Shown piece after piece: positions 1 through 8,633 of a stretch of DNA of 64,000 bases. The notes beneath the pieces were generated by a model. It ran no database searches, had not been told where the DNA came from, and was given only the letters and a program-made list of their open reading frames with translations. The stretch covers positions 25,649 through 89,648 of the forward strand of contig NZ_JABERD010000015.1 of the NCBI RefSeq assembly GCF_013044505.1, in the 5' to 3' direction. The position numbers and the translations under genes were made by a program. Source of the DNA: Streptomyces sp. S3(2020). Its GTDB lineage: Bacteria; Actinomycetota; Actinomycetes; Streptomycetales; Streptomycetaceae. Each line of letters starts with the position of its first letter. The stretch's first letter is position 1.

Positions 1-207
1 CTTCTGCGGTTCGCGGATCCGGCCCAGATGCTGGGCGAAACGGAACCACACCGTCTGGTACACCTCGTGCGCGTCGGCGTCGGAGAGCCGGTGCGCGCGC
101 ACGACGGACCACACCAGTGGGCTCAGCCCTTCCACGAGCGCCTTCCAGGCCGCAGCGTCACCGTCGACGGCGGACTGGACCAGCGCGCCGACATCTGCTC
201 GGTCCAC
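1..207 (-). CDS. RNA polymerase sigma factor, ECF/sigma-70 type (N-terminal part, cut by window edge)
   Basis: The reverse strand from a GTG at 207 reads 69 codons to the window edge with no stop. The peptide begins MDRADVGALVQSAVDGD and continues to VYQTVWFRFAQHLGRI, which is the helix pattern of sigma region 2 (the D-x-x-Q-x-x-F core in the form V-Y-Q-T-V-W). A GAGGGG Shine-Dalgarno lies 5 nt upstream of the GTG. It follows the S8 protease gene on the same strand after a 59-nt gap, so the two are probably co-transcribed. The C-terminal region 4 is outside the window. Sigma factors beside CHAT and S8 proteases are a recurrent actinobacterial arrangement as far as I recall. Confidence 0.72.
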   Translation of the reverse strand, partial: MDRADVGALVQSAVDGDAAAWKALVEGLSPLVWSVVRAHRLSDADAHEVYQTVWFRFAQHLGRIREPQK

Positions 208-266
208 GGCCCCACCCCTCGTGTACGGCAAGTCATCGTACGCCGTGACGGAGGCGAGTTCGGCCC

Positions 267-1685
267 TCACAGTTGTACAGCCGTGCTCGGGCGCCAGGTC
301 GGCGGAATGAGCGCGGTGACGTGCGCCCCTCGTACCTCCGCGAACTCGGTGTTGGCCGCGATCAGTTGCTGCCGGGCGGCCCGCGGGTCGCCCTCCTTGT
401 TGGCGGTCATGTACGCGGCCACCATGCCGGCGGCGGCGGGGGTGGCGAAGGAGGTGCCACTCCAGTGCGCGAACCCGTCGAACATCACCTGGTCCGGCTT
501 GGCCGGGGTGCCGTCCTCGCTCAACACGCCCGCGTGGCGGGGGTGTTGGCAGGTGCACAGGTAGGTGAAGTGGAAGCGGCAGGCCTCGTACGTGGAGTGC
601 TGGTAGAGGTACGGGATCGGCGCGTCGAAACCGGTGAGGGTACTGGTGAGGCGCTCGCCGGGCGCGTAGGCGTTGACCCAGGAGCCGTGGTTGCTGAAGC
701 AGGCGCCATGGTCGCCGTCGGTGCGCAGCGCGCCGATCGACAGGACGGAGCCCGCGTAGTCGGGCAGCGAGGCGTAGGCGGCGGGCCAGAAGGGTGTGGC
801 GCTGGCGTTGTTGCCGGCCGCGGCGACCAGCAGGGTGCGCTGCTGCCGGAGTTCCTGCATGAAGGCGTCCACACCGAGCAGACCGTCGGTGCGGCCGTTG
901 GAGGTGCCGGCGGAGAGGCTGATGATGTCGGGCCAGCCGCCCGCGTCGACGGCGGCGAACAGGGCCTCGCCGAAGTCGGATTCGAGGATGGCGCCGGCGT
1001 CGTTGAGGGTGTTGCGCACGGTGATGTTCGTGTTGGGTGCGACGGCCGCGAGGATCCCGGCGATGAAGGTGCCGTGGCCGACGTACTGGAGCAGGTTGCC
1101 CTGCGGGTCGGTCTCGGTGCCGTGCAGGTCGCCCTGGACGTGGCCGAGCAGCGGGACCAGCGCATGGTCGTGGGTCAGGCCGTTGTCGATGACCAGGACG
1201 CCCACGGCCGTGTCCGCGTCGTAACCCGTCTCGGCGGGGGCCGGGTTGGTGCCCTGGTTGAGCGGGGCGGGCACGGGCTCGTCGCCGGGGCAGGAGTTGA
1301 CCGCGATGGACACCACGTGGTTGCGGCTGACGAGCCGGCGTCCGGCGCGTCCCTCGGGTTCACGCATGGCGCGCAGGGCGTTGGCGACTCCCCGGTCGGC
1401 GCGGCGGTCGCCGTGGCCCGGGTCGCCGACCTGGATCCGGGTGATGCCGGAGCGGTTGGTCTGCGGCCCGGCCCGGCGCACCTGGTCGCCGCTCAGACCG
1501 GTCGCCGCGGTGAAGTGGGTGCGCACGGTGTCCTCGACGAGGGCCGCCTCCTCACCGTCCCGGGCGAGGACCACACCCTTCTCGTAGATGAACTCGGCCG
1601 AATCGTCGGGCCCCAGGGCCAGGGCGACGTCGGGCATCGAACGCTGGATCTGGTCGAACTGCTCGTGGAATCGCTGTGGTGCCAT
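267..1685 (-). CDS. S8 family (subtilisin-like) serine protease
   Basis: A 472-residue protein with the full subtilase triad: Asp167 in VIDNG, His204 in GHGTFIAG, Ser412 in SGTSFATPAAAG, and the oxyanion Asn292 in AAAGNN. No signal peptide is visible, so it probably acts in the cytoplasm, unlike most secreted Streptomyces subtilases. About 160 residues precede the catalytic domain. Between the oxyanion Asn and the catalytic Ser there is an insertion rich in Cys and His (C369, H372, C377, C379, H381, H384). An in-frame GTG lies 15 nt further upstream, but it overlaps the GGAGG ribosome binding site that serves the ATG at 1685. The gene is divergent from the CHAT gene with about 110 bp between them and precedes the sigma factor gene. 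Confidence 0.9.
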   Translation of the reverse strand: MAPQRFHEQFDQIQRSMPDVALALGPDDSAEFIYEKGVVLARDGEEAALVEDTVRTHFTAATGLSGDQVRRAGPQTNRSGITRIQVGDPGHGDRRADRGVANALRAMREPEGRAGRRLVSRNHVVSIAVNSCPGDEPVPAPLNQGTNPAPAETGYDADTAVGVLVIDNGLTHDHALVPLLGHVQGDLHGTETDPQGNLLQYVGHGTFIAGILAAVAPNTNITVRNTLNDAGAILESDFGEALFAAVDAGGWPDIISLSAGTSNGRTDGLLGVDAFMQELRQQRTLLVAAAGNNASATPFWPAAYASLPDYAGSVLSIGALRTDGDHGACFSNHGSWVNAYAPGERLTSTLTGFDAPIPYLYQHSTYEACRFHFTYLCTCQHPRHAGVLSEDGTPAKPDQVMFDGFAHWSGTSFATPAAAGMVAAYMTANKEGDPRAARQQLIAANTEFAEVRGAHVTALIPPTWRPSTAVQL

Positions 1686-1794
1686 GGCGTGTCCTCCCAC
1701 TGGGGCGGTGGTCGTCAGTCAGAGTCGCGGGGCCGTTGATTGATACAGCGCCAAACCGGTGTGGCGCGCTACCCGGGCCACTACCATCCGTTGA

Positions 1795-4398
1795 GTGACG
1801 GCGAGAAGCGACTCGGTTCTCGAACTGCTGCCCATGGTGTTCGCCGCCCCCAACCAGGCGCTGGCGAGGGCGGAAGAGGTACTCGGCTCCGATCCCCTAC
1901 CGCTGCACGCCTCCATCGCCCACCAGGTCATCGGCATCTGGCAACGGGACTGGGGCGACCTGAGGATCGCGCTGGAGCATCTGCGGCGCGCCCGCGATCT
2001 CGCGGCGCGCGCGGAGTCCGCCGACCGCGAGGCGGATGTGCTGGCCGCGCTGGGGGTCGCGTTGGTACACGCGGGGCGCACCCGAGAGGGCCTGGACGCC
2101 CTGGAGCGGGGTGTCGCGATCGGCAGCGGACACACCCGGGCGCGCGTCCTGTTCCGCCGCGCCTTCGCCTCGTGGGTCCTCGGCCGGCACCGGGAGGCGC
2201 TGGAGGACGTACGCCGGGCGATCCCGGTGCTGCGGCAGGCGGACGACGTGATCTGGACCGCGCGGGCGCTCACCCTGCGCGCGACCGTGCATCTGGCGCT
2301 GGGCGCGGTGGAGCGGGCGGACGCCGACTTCACCGCGGCCGAGGCGCTGTGGGACACCACCGGGCAGGACCACGACAAGGCGGACGTGGTGGAGAGCCGG
2401 GGGCTGGCCGCGTTCCGGTCCGGGGACGTGCCCGTCGCGCTGCGGCTGCTGGACGAGGCGGAGGAGCGGTACGCCAAGCTCGGCACGCCGTCCTTCATGC
2501 TCTACATCAGGCGCTGCGAGGTCCTGATGGCCGCCGGGCTCGTTCCGGAGGCGCTGGCCGAGGCGGACGCGGCGATCGGGGTGCTCGACCGGATCGGCGG
2601 GCAGTCCACGCGCAAGGCCGAGCTGCTGCTGGCCGCCGCGCGTGCCGCCCGTCTGGCGGGCGATCCGCACACGGCGATCGCGCGTGCCGCGCTGGCGGTG
2701 CGGCTGTTCGCCGGGCAGCGGCGCACCTGGTGGGAGACGCATGCCCGGCTGGTGCTGATCGAGGCGCGGGTCATGGCCGGGCGCGGTTCGGGGCGGCTCG
2801 TCGCCGACGCGGCCGAAGTGGCGGAGCGGCTGGCCTCGTTCGGCGCGCCGGCCGCGCCGGAGGCCTCGCTGCTCGCGGGCCGGATCGCGCTCGGGCTGGG
2901 CTGGACGGCCGACGCGGAACGGCATCTGGCCGTCGCGGCCCGCAGCAGGCACAGCGGTCCGCCGCTGGCCCGGATGACGGGGTGGGCGGCGCAGGCGCTG
3001 CGGGCCCGGGCGGCCGGGTCGGGGCGGGGTGTGCTGGAGGCCTGCCGACGCGGTCTGGACGTGCTCGACGACCACCGGATGACGCTGGGCGCCGCCGAGC
3101 TGCGGGCCCGGGCCACCGCCCAGGGCGCCGAACTCGCCGCGCTGGCCCAGCAGGCCAGTCTCGACTCCGGTCCGCGCCGGCTGCTGGTGTGGAGCGAGCG
3201 CTGGCGGGCCACCGCGCTGTCCACGCCGCCCACCCGGCCGCCGGCCGATCCGACGCTCCTCGGCGATCTGACCGCTTTCCGGGAGATCGCGGCCCGCGCG
3301 GAGGGGGCCCGCATGGAGGGCCGTCCGGTGCCGGCGCTGGATCGCGAACAGCGCCGCCTGGAGCGGGAGATCCGCTCCCGGACCCTGCACATCCGCGGGG
3401 ACGCGCCCGGCTACGGCAGCCGGTTCGACCCGGCGCGGCTGCTGGAGCGGCTGGGGGACGACGTGCGGCTGGTCGAACTCGCCGTGCTGGACGGGCGTGT
3501 CCAGGTGCTGCTGTGCGGGCAGGGGCGGGTGCGGCGGTTCGAGGCGGGGCTGCTGGCGGACGCGGAGACCGAGGCCGAGCATGTGCAGGCGGGGCTGCGG
3601 CGGCTGGCCCACCCCGGGGCGGAGGCGCGGCTTCCGCTGGTGGCGGAGGCGGGGCGCCGGCTGGAGGAGCTGCTGCTCGGTCCGGCGGCGGCGCAGCTCG
3701 GGTCCGGTCCGGTCGTGGTGGTGCCCCCGGGAAGGCTGCACCGGGTGCCGTGGGCGCTGCTGCCGTCGTTGCGGGAGCGGGTGCTCAGTGTGTCGCCGTC
3801 GGCGAGCGGCTGGCTGCGGGCCCGGGAGACCGAGCCGCCTCCCGGTGGGCGCCAAGTGCTGGTGCGGGGGCCGGGGCTGGCGACGGAGGGTGCGGAGGTG
3901 CACGAACTGGCGGGCCGGTACGGCGGGTCGACGGTGCTGGAGGACGACGACGCGCGCGTGCCGCGCGTGCTGGAGGAACTCGACGGTGCCGCCCTCGCGC
4001 ACATCGCCGCGCACGGCACGTTCCGGGCCGACAGCCCGCTCTTCTCGTCGCTGCGGATGGCGGACGGGCCGCTCATCGTGCACGACTTCGAGCGGCTGGA
4101 CCGCAGCCCGTACCGGATCATCCTGTCCTGCTGCGACACCGCCCGCTTCGCGTCGGTCGGCGCCGACGAACTCCTCGGCCTGGTCACCGCACTGCTCCCG
4201 CTGGGCACCGCGGGTGTGGTGGCGTGCACGGCACCCGTCAACGACGCGGCGGTGGTACCGCTGATGCTCGCCCTGCACAAGGGGCTCGACACGGGGCTCT
4301 CCCTGGCCGAGGCACTGCGCGACGCACGCGCCGCACTCCCGGGAGACGCCACACACCAGGCGACAGGCTGGGCATTCTCAGCATTCGGCGCGGCCTGA
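1795..4398 (+). CDS. TPR-CHAT protein (caspase-like cysteine protease)
   Basis: An 867-residue protein. The N-terminal two thirds is a helical repeat region of TPR type (repeated A-x-x-x-L-x-x-A-R and G-R-x-x-E-A-L-x-D patterns from about residue 20 to 480). The C-terminal 300 residues form a CHAT domain (caspase HetF associated with TPRs), with the predicted catalytic His740 in IAAHGTF and Cys780 in LSCCDTA. CHAT domains are clan CD proteases cleaving partner proteins; several act in bacterial conflict and programmed death. Start is the GTG at 1795. It is divergent from the S8 protease and sigma factor genes and convergent with a LuxR regulator. Its substrate is unknown; the adjacent S8 protease or sigma factor are natural candidates. 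Confidence 0.88.
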   Translation: MTARSDSVLELLPMVFAAPNQALARAEEVLGSDPLPLHASIAHQVIGIWQRDWGDLRIALEHLRRARDLAARAESADREADVLAALGVALVHAGRTREGLDALERGVAIGSGHTRARVLFRRAFASWVLGRHREALEDVRRAIPVLRQADDVIWTARALTLRATVHLALGAVERADADFTAAEALWDTTGQDHDKADVVESRGLAAFRSGDVPVALRLLDEAEERYAKLGTPSFMLYIRRCEVLMAAGLVPEALAEADAAIGVLDRIGGQSTRKAELLLAAARAARLAGDPHTAIARAALAVRLFAGQRRTWWETHARLVLIEARVMAGRGSGRLVADAAEVAERLASFGAPAAPEASLLAGRIALGLGWTADAERHLAVAARSRHSGPPLARMTGWAAQALRARAAGSGRGVLEACRRGLDVLDDHRMTLGAAELRARATAQGAELAALAQQASLDSGPRRLLVWSERWRATALSTPPTRPPADPTLLGDLTAFREIAARAEGARMEGRPVPALDREQRRLEREIRSRTLHIRGDAPGYGSRFDPARLLERLGDDVRLVELAVLDGRVQVLLCGQGRVRRFEAGLLADAETEAEHVQAGLRRLAHPGAEARLPLVAEAGRRLEELLLGPAAAQLGSGPVVVVPPGRLHRVPWALLPSLRERVLSVSPSASGWLRARETEPPPGGRQVLVRGPGLATEGAEVHELAGRYGGSTVLEDDDARVPRVLEELDGAALAHIAAHGTFRADSPLFSSLRMADGPLIVHDFERLDRSPYRIILSCCDTARFASVGADELLGLVTALLPLGTAGVVACTAPVNDAAVVPLMLALHKGLDTGLSLAEALRDARAALPGDATHQATGWAFSAFGAA

Positions 4399-4492
4399 CG
4401 CCCCGCAGGCCAAACCACCGCGGCTCGAAACCCCGCAGGGCCGAGCGACGGCCGCCCGACGCCCCGCGGCCGGATGTGGCGGCCTGACCCCT

Positions 4493-4508
4493 CCCCCGAT
4501 CACGGGGG
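4493..4508. terminator. Short GC hairpin between convergent genes
   Basis: CCCCC-GATCAC-GGGGG forms a 5-bp perfect stem between the convergent CHAT and LuxR genes and could extend with flanking ACC/GGT. No T-run follows, which is normal for Streptomyces terminators. The rest of the 134-bp gap shows nothing recognisable. Confidence 0.4.
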
Positions 4509-4532
4509 TCAGACCGCCGGTCGGTGGGCCGG

Positions 4533-6350
4533 TCAGGCCGGTTGGGCGTCGGGGAGTTCTACGAGCCAGGGCAGTGCGCCGCGGCCGCCGGCGCCGAGTC
4601 GGGCGTAGGCGCTGTAGAGGTGGTTGCCGACGGTGCGGATGGACAGGGTCAGCTTCTCGGCGATCTGGCGGTTGCTGAGGCCGGCCGCCGCGAGGGTGAC
4701 GATCTGCCGCTGGCGGGCGGTGAGTTCACCGAGGACGAGTCCGGACAGGGCCGGGGTGCGGGCCCCCTGGCAGCGGCGTGCCAGGGCGACCGCACGGGTG
4801 CGTGAGGTGCGGGCGGCGCGCGGGTCGCGGTGGATGTGCACGGCCTGGGCGCTGGCCTCGGCGGCGAAGAGCAGGAACCCCCGTTCCTCCAGCCGCTCGG
4901 CGGCCAGGTCCAGGGCGGGCCCGTCACCACGGGCGAGCGCGTCGGCGTGCAGCGCGAAGACGCCCGCGCCGGGCGACTCCCCGGGGGCTCCCAGGCGTAC
5001 GGCGTCGTAGGCGTCGGTGACCGTCTCCAGCGCCGTGTCGAGGTCGCCGCGCGCGGCTGCCAGCCAGGGTGCCGTCCGCGGATCGGTGCGCACCCGGGTG
5101 TCCGCGTCGGGGTCGGTCATCTCGCCGGACTGCAGAACGGCCAGGGCGAGTTCGGCACCGCAGGCCGGATCGCCCGCCGTGTCCCGCAGCCCCTCCCTCG
5201 CCCAGGCCGCCGCCTCCCGCAGCTCTCCCCGCAGCCGCGCGAACCCCGCCCGCACGGCCGCGTACCAGGACGGCACCGGCTCGCCCTCCGCGACGAGCCA
5301 TTCCCCCACGGGTGCGCACGAGGTCCGTACGTCGGCCCGCTCCATCCGCCGCGACAGCGTGGCCGCCTCGTCCTCCAGGGCCGCCTTGCACTGCTCCGGC
5401 GTACGGGCCAGCCGCCGCGCCCGCAGCCGGCCGGCCGCCGCCCGCAGGACGGGACCGTGCAGGGGGTGGGCGAGGCCCACGCCACCGTGGTCGTCGACCC
5501 GCACCAGGCCCTCGGCCTCCAGGTCCTCCAGGACCCGCAGGTCGAATCCGTCCATGTCCAGCGTCAACGGCTCGGCGAACGCGAGGAGTTCGAGCGTCTC
5601 GCGGTCCGGCCGGTCCAGGACGCCGGCCGTCCGTTCCCGCACGGTCGCCGTCACGGGCACCGGCCCACGCCACGCCCATTCGTCCGAGCCCGGCAGCCGG
5701 ACGAGCAGCCCCTCCTCCCGTACGGCTCCGACCACCTCGCGCAGCAGCCGCAGATCGCCCCGGCACAGCCGGTGCAGCCGGTTCACGGTGAACGGCTCCA
5801 CGCCGCCGCCGACGCCCGCCGCCAGCAACTGGGCCGTCTCCTCGTGGGGCAGTGGCTCCACAGCGAGGCGGGGCAGCAGTTCACCGGTCCACAGACGCGA
5901 CACCGCGCCGGGTACGGGGGCCCCGTCCGTGGCCACCACCAGGAGCCGGGTGCGGCCGTGCACCGCGAGCTGGTGGACGAGGGCGGCCGAGGCGTCGTCG
6001 AGCAGGTGGGCGTCGTCCACCAGCAACAGCCGTACCGCGGAAAGCAGTTGGACGGCCCGGTGCAGGGAGACCGGCTCGGGCAGCAGATGGGCGAACGCGG
6101 CGAAGGGGATGTGCCGGGTCTCGGGCGTCCCGGCCACCCTGGCGCAGTCGGTGCCGCGTACGGCCTCCGTGACGAGCCGGGTCTTGCCGCAGCCCACCGG
6201 ACCGGTCACCACGATGCCGTGGTGACCCGCGGCCGAGGACCGTCGGATCAGCTCCAGTTCGTCCTCCCGGCCGGTGAACGGCCAGGGCAGTTCCAGGGTC
6301 TTCGCATCGCGTTCGAAAGTCGTCACGCAGACAAGAGCCCGAGTACTCAC
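4533..6350 (-). CDS. LuxR-family regulator with AAA+ ATPase domain (LAL/STAND-like)
   Basis: A 605-residue protein. An N-terminal NTPase carries Walker A GPVGCGKT (residues 50-57) and Walker B RLLLVDD (about 107-113). The middle is helical, with alanine-rich repeats that could sense a ligand. The C terminus is a LuxR/GerE helix-turn-helix starting at LTARQRQIVTLAAAGLSNRQ. At 605 residues it is shorter than typical LAL regulators (about 900). The start is the GTG at 6350; an in-frame GTG at 6325 is an alternative. It is divergent from the metalloprotease gene, with palindromic sequences over and just upstream of its start, so it may control that gene and itself. Confidence 0.85.
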   Translation of the reverse strand: MSTRALVCVTTFERDAKTLELPWPFTGREDELELIRRSSAAGHHGIVVTGPVGCGKTRLVTEAVRGTDCARVAGTPETRHIPFAAFAHLLPEPVSLHRAVQLLSAVRLLLVDDAHLLDDASAALVHQLAVHGRTRLLVVATDGAPVPGAVSRLWTGELLPRLAVEPLPHEETAQLLAAGVGGGVEPFTVNRLHRLCRGDLRLLREVVGAVREEGLLVRLPGSDEWAWRGPVPVTATVRERTAGVLDRPDRETLELLAFAEPLTLDMDGFDLRVLEDLEAEGLVRVDDHGGVGLAHPLHGPVLRAAAGRLRARRLARTPEQCKAALEDEAATLSRRMERADVRTSCAPVGEWLVAEGEPVPSWYAAVRAGFARLRGELREAAAWAREGLRDTAGDPACGAELALAVLQSGEMTDPDADTRVRTDPRTAPWLAAARGDLDTALETVTDAYDAVRLGAPGESPGAGVFALHADALARGDGPALDLAAERLEERGFLLFAAEASAQAVHIHRDPRAARTSRTRAVALARRCQGARTPALSGLVLGELTARQRQIVTLAAAGLSNRQIAEKLTLSIRTVGNHLYSAYARLGAGGRGALPWLVELPDAQPA

Positions 6351-6388
6351 GTCTGATACACGGGGACTTGAGTAGCCCTCGACTCAGG
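6341..6388. promoter_or_regulatory. GAGT/ACTC boxes between LuxR and metalloprotease genes
   Basis: An 8-bp palindrome GAGTACTC (6341-6348) sits over the LuxR start. A second imperfect palindrome, CTTGAGT (6367-6373) and ACTCAGG (6382-6388), sits in the divergent promoter region. Both share TGAGT/ACTCA half-sites and could be the operator of the LuxR regulator. This is inferred from symmetry and position only. Confidence 0.35.
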
Positions 6389-6420
6389 CGCCCGCGGAGC
6401 ACCGACGGCACTCTTGGCGC

Positions 6421-7506
6421 ATGACCTCCCGCTACTGCTCCCTCGCGCAGCAGCCGGCCCCCGCCTTCACACCGGGGCTGGCCGCCGAGAGGCTCAGTGC
6501 GCTCATCGGCGGAAGCCGGATGTGGGTCAACAACACCGTCCTGCACTACTACTTCTTCGACGGCGAGTCCGACGCCTCGGTGATCGCGGTTCCCGGCAGC
6601 GGGGCGACCCGGCGGGTGTCGTGGGTCGGCGCCAAGGAGCAGCGGGACGTCGTACGCGAGTGCTTCCAGGAGTGGCAGGACCTCGGCGTCGGCGTCACCT
6701 TCGCCGAGGTGGGCGACCGCGGCGAGGCGGAACTGCGCATCGGGTTCCAGCTCGGCGACGGCTCCTGGTCGACCGTCGGCAAGGACGCACTGCGGGTAGG
6801 GCTGCACGAGCGGACGATGAACTTCGGCTGGGACCTGACCGCGCCCGGGGAGCGCGGGACGGCCCTGCACGAGATCGGGCACGCGCTCGGTATGCACCAT
6901 GAGCACCAGAACCCGTTCGCCGGGATCCACTGGGACGACGAGGCCGTCTACGCGGATCTCGCGGGCCCGCCGAACCACTGGACCCGGGACAAGACGTTCT
7001 TCAACATCCTGCGCAAGCTGGACGTCCGTGAGGTGAACGGTTCCGCCTGGGACCCGCAGTCGATCATGGAGTATCCGTTCTCGGCAGGGCTGATCCTGGA
7101 GCCGGAGCAGTTCCGTGCGGGTCTGAACCCGAGCGGCACGCTCTCGCCCTTGGACAAGGAGTACGTCCTGCGCTGGTACCCGTCGGCGGGCCCGTCGCGG
7201 CCGCCCGCGCTGGTGCCGTTCCGTTCGGCTCCGCTCGGTCTCGGCCCGGGCGAACAGGCCGACTTCACCGTCGAGCCGCCGGAGACCCGCGAGTACAGCG
7301 TGGGCACCTTCGGCGACAGCGACACCGTCGTGGTGGTCTTCGAGGAGCGGGACGGGGAGCCCCGCTATCTCGCCGGCCAGGACGACGGAGGAGCGCCGCA
7401 CAACGCCACCGTCAAGGCCCGTCTCGTCAAGGGCCGCCGATACTTCGTCCGTGTGCGCCTGTACTCCGCGTGGGGTTCGGGGGAAACTGCGGTCATGTGC
7501 TGGTGA
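6421..7506 (+). CDS. Astacin-like (metzincin) zinc metalloprotease
   Basis: A 361-residue protein with the complete metzincin signature HEIGHALGMHHE: zinc ligands His150, His154, His160, catalytic Glu151 and the astacin-type Glu161. The Met-turn is SIMEYPF with Met216 and Tyr218. About residues 245-361 form a C-terminal beta domain resembling PPC (pre-peptidase C-terminal) domains, with a Y-F-V-R-V-R strand near the end. No signal peptide is obvious at the N terminus (MTSRYCSLAQ), so secretion is uncertain. It is the third protease in the 1-7.5 kb region and is divergent from the LuxR regulator. Family call is confident; substrate is unknown. Confidence 0.88.
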   Translation: MTSRYCSLAQQPAPAFTPGLAAERLSALIGGSRMWVNNTVLHYYFFDGESDASVIAVPGSGATRRVSWVGAKEQRDVVRECFQEWQDLGVGVTFAEVGDRGEAELRIGFQLGDGSWSTVGKDALRVGLHERTMNFGWDLTAPGERGTALHEIGHALGMHHEHQNPFAGIHWDDEAVYADLAGPPNHWTRDKTFFNILRKLDVREVNGSAWDPQSIMEYPFSAGLILEPEQFRAGLNPSGTLSPLDKEYVLRWYPSAGPSRPPALVPFRSAPLGLGPGEQADFTVEPPETREYSVGTFGDSDTVVVVFEERDGEPRYLAGQDDGGAPHNATVKARLVKGRRYFVRVRLYSAWGSGETAVMCW

Positions 7507-7564
7507 GACAGCGCGTACAGACCGCACACGGGCGAGGCTGGACCACTGTCCGGCGCCGGGGGAA

Positions 7565-7610
7565 TGGCCGGCGATCGTCACCTTCGGGGGAGGGAGACGA
7601 TCGCCGGCCA
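7565..7610. terminator. Bidirectional terminator hairpin
   Basis: A perfect 15-bp inverted repeat, TGGCCGGCGATCGTC (7565-7579) and its complement (7596-7610), with a 16-nt loop, lies between the convergent metalloprotease and rhodanese genes. Confidence 0.75.
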
Positions 7611-7644
7611 GGCGGCGTTCACGGCCCCGTCGGCCACGCGGCGT

Positions 7645-8520
7645 TCACGGCTCCAGCGGCCGCGCCGGGTCCTTGGACCACTCCTCCAGCGAACCGTCGT
7701 AGAGCGACACGTCCTCGCGTCCCAGGAGTGTGAGGGCGAGCGCCGCGCCCGCCGCCGAGATGCCGCCGCCGCAGTACAGGACGACCGGCGAGTCCTCGGC
7801 GTCGAGCACCGTGCCGACCCTGGCGGCGAGTTGCGGGCCGGGCAGCACGCGGCCCTCGGGGTCCAGGAGTTCGCGGCCGGGGAGGCTGCGGCTGGCCGGG
7901 ATGTGGCCGCGGCGGCTGTAGCGGGTGGGGGCGGTGCCGTCGAAGCCGCCGGCCGGCAGGGCGCACACCAGGGTGCCGGGGCGTTCCCCGCGGCTGATGG
8001 CGGCCACCTCGTCGAGGTCCGTCCAGAGTTCCGGGCGCGGGACCGGCGTCAGGGGCGTGACCGTGGGGGCCGGTTCGGCGTCCTCGCCGTGGACCAGGGG
8101 GTGCCCGGCCGCCTCCCACGCCGCCAGGCCGCCGTCGAGCACGGCGGCCGGTACGGAGATCGCGCGCAGCATCCACCACAGCCGGGCCGCCCAGATGCCG
8201 CCGCCGTCGTCGTAGACGACGACCGCGCTGCCCTCCCCCACGCCGAGCGCGGCGAGTGCGCCGGCCAGCGCCTCGGGGGCCGGTACGGCGAAGTGGTACG
8301 GGGCGTCGGGGTCGGAGAGGTCGCCGGTCAGGTCGGCGTGGCGGGAGCCCGGGAGGTGCCGCTCCACCCAGGCCGCGCGGCCGCTCGCACACCGGTGGTC
8401 GCCGTCGTGCCGGGGTGAGGGCAGCAGGGCGGTGGCGTCGAGGACGACCAGCCGGGGGTCGTCGAGGCGGGCGGCGAGCCAGGTGTCGTCGACCAGCGGG
8501 CCGGGCAGCAGGGAGGTCAT
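7645..8520 (-). CDS. Sulfurtransferase (two-domain rhodanese, SseA/TST type)
   Basis: A tandem rhodanese of 291 residues. The N-terminal inactive domain begins LVDDTWLAARLDDPRLVVLD and contains GHIPGS-like motifs (ERHLPGSRHADL). The C-terminal active domain has the catalytic loop CGGGISAAG after VVLY, with the persulfide-carrying cysteine first in the loop. Such enzymes move sulfane sulfur between thiosulfate or 3-mercaptopyruvate and thiol or cyanide acceptors in the cytoplasm. The start ATG at 8520 gives the usual N terminus of the family; an in-frame ATG at 8574 has a somewhat better GGAATATGGG upstream and cannot be excluded. The gene is divergent from the thiamine-related operon. Its sulfur role fits the surrounding cysteine-type leader peptides. 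Confidence 0.85.
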   Translation of the reverse strand: MTSLLPGPLVDDTWLAARLDDPRLVVLDATALLPSPRHDGDHRCASGRAAWVERHLPGSRHADLTGDLSDPDAPYHFAVPAPEALAGALAALGVGEGSAVVVYDDGGGIWAARLWWMLRAISVPAAVLDGGLAAWEAAGHPLVHGEDAEPAPTVTPLTPVPRPELWTDLDEVAAISRGERPGTLVCALPAGGFDGTAPTRYSRRGHIPASRSLPGRELLDPEGRVLPGPQLAARVGTVLDAEDSPVVLYCGGGISAAGAALALTLLGREDVSLYDGSLEEWSKDPARPLEP

Positions 8521-8633
8521 GGCGGCCGATCGTACGCCCGTGAGCTGGGCGTCTCGCCCGTCGAGCAAGGTCATCCCATATTCCGGACATCGCTTGCACA
8601 GCATCCCGGGCATGCGGTTATGGTTTCGGCCAT

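Noticed and set aside
273..1739. Long plus-strand frame opposite the S8 protease
   Set aside because: Antisense of a gene with a complete catalytic triad; Gly/Val/Ala-rich shadow.
1740..4487. A 915-codon plus-strand frame and an 819-codon minus-strand frame over the CHAT gene
   Set aside because: Low-complexity Arg/Gly/Pro/Ala shadows of a GC-rich gene; only the 1795-4398 frame has recognisable TPR and CHAT motifs.
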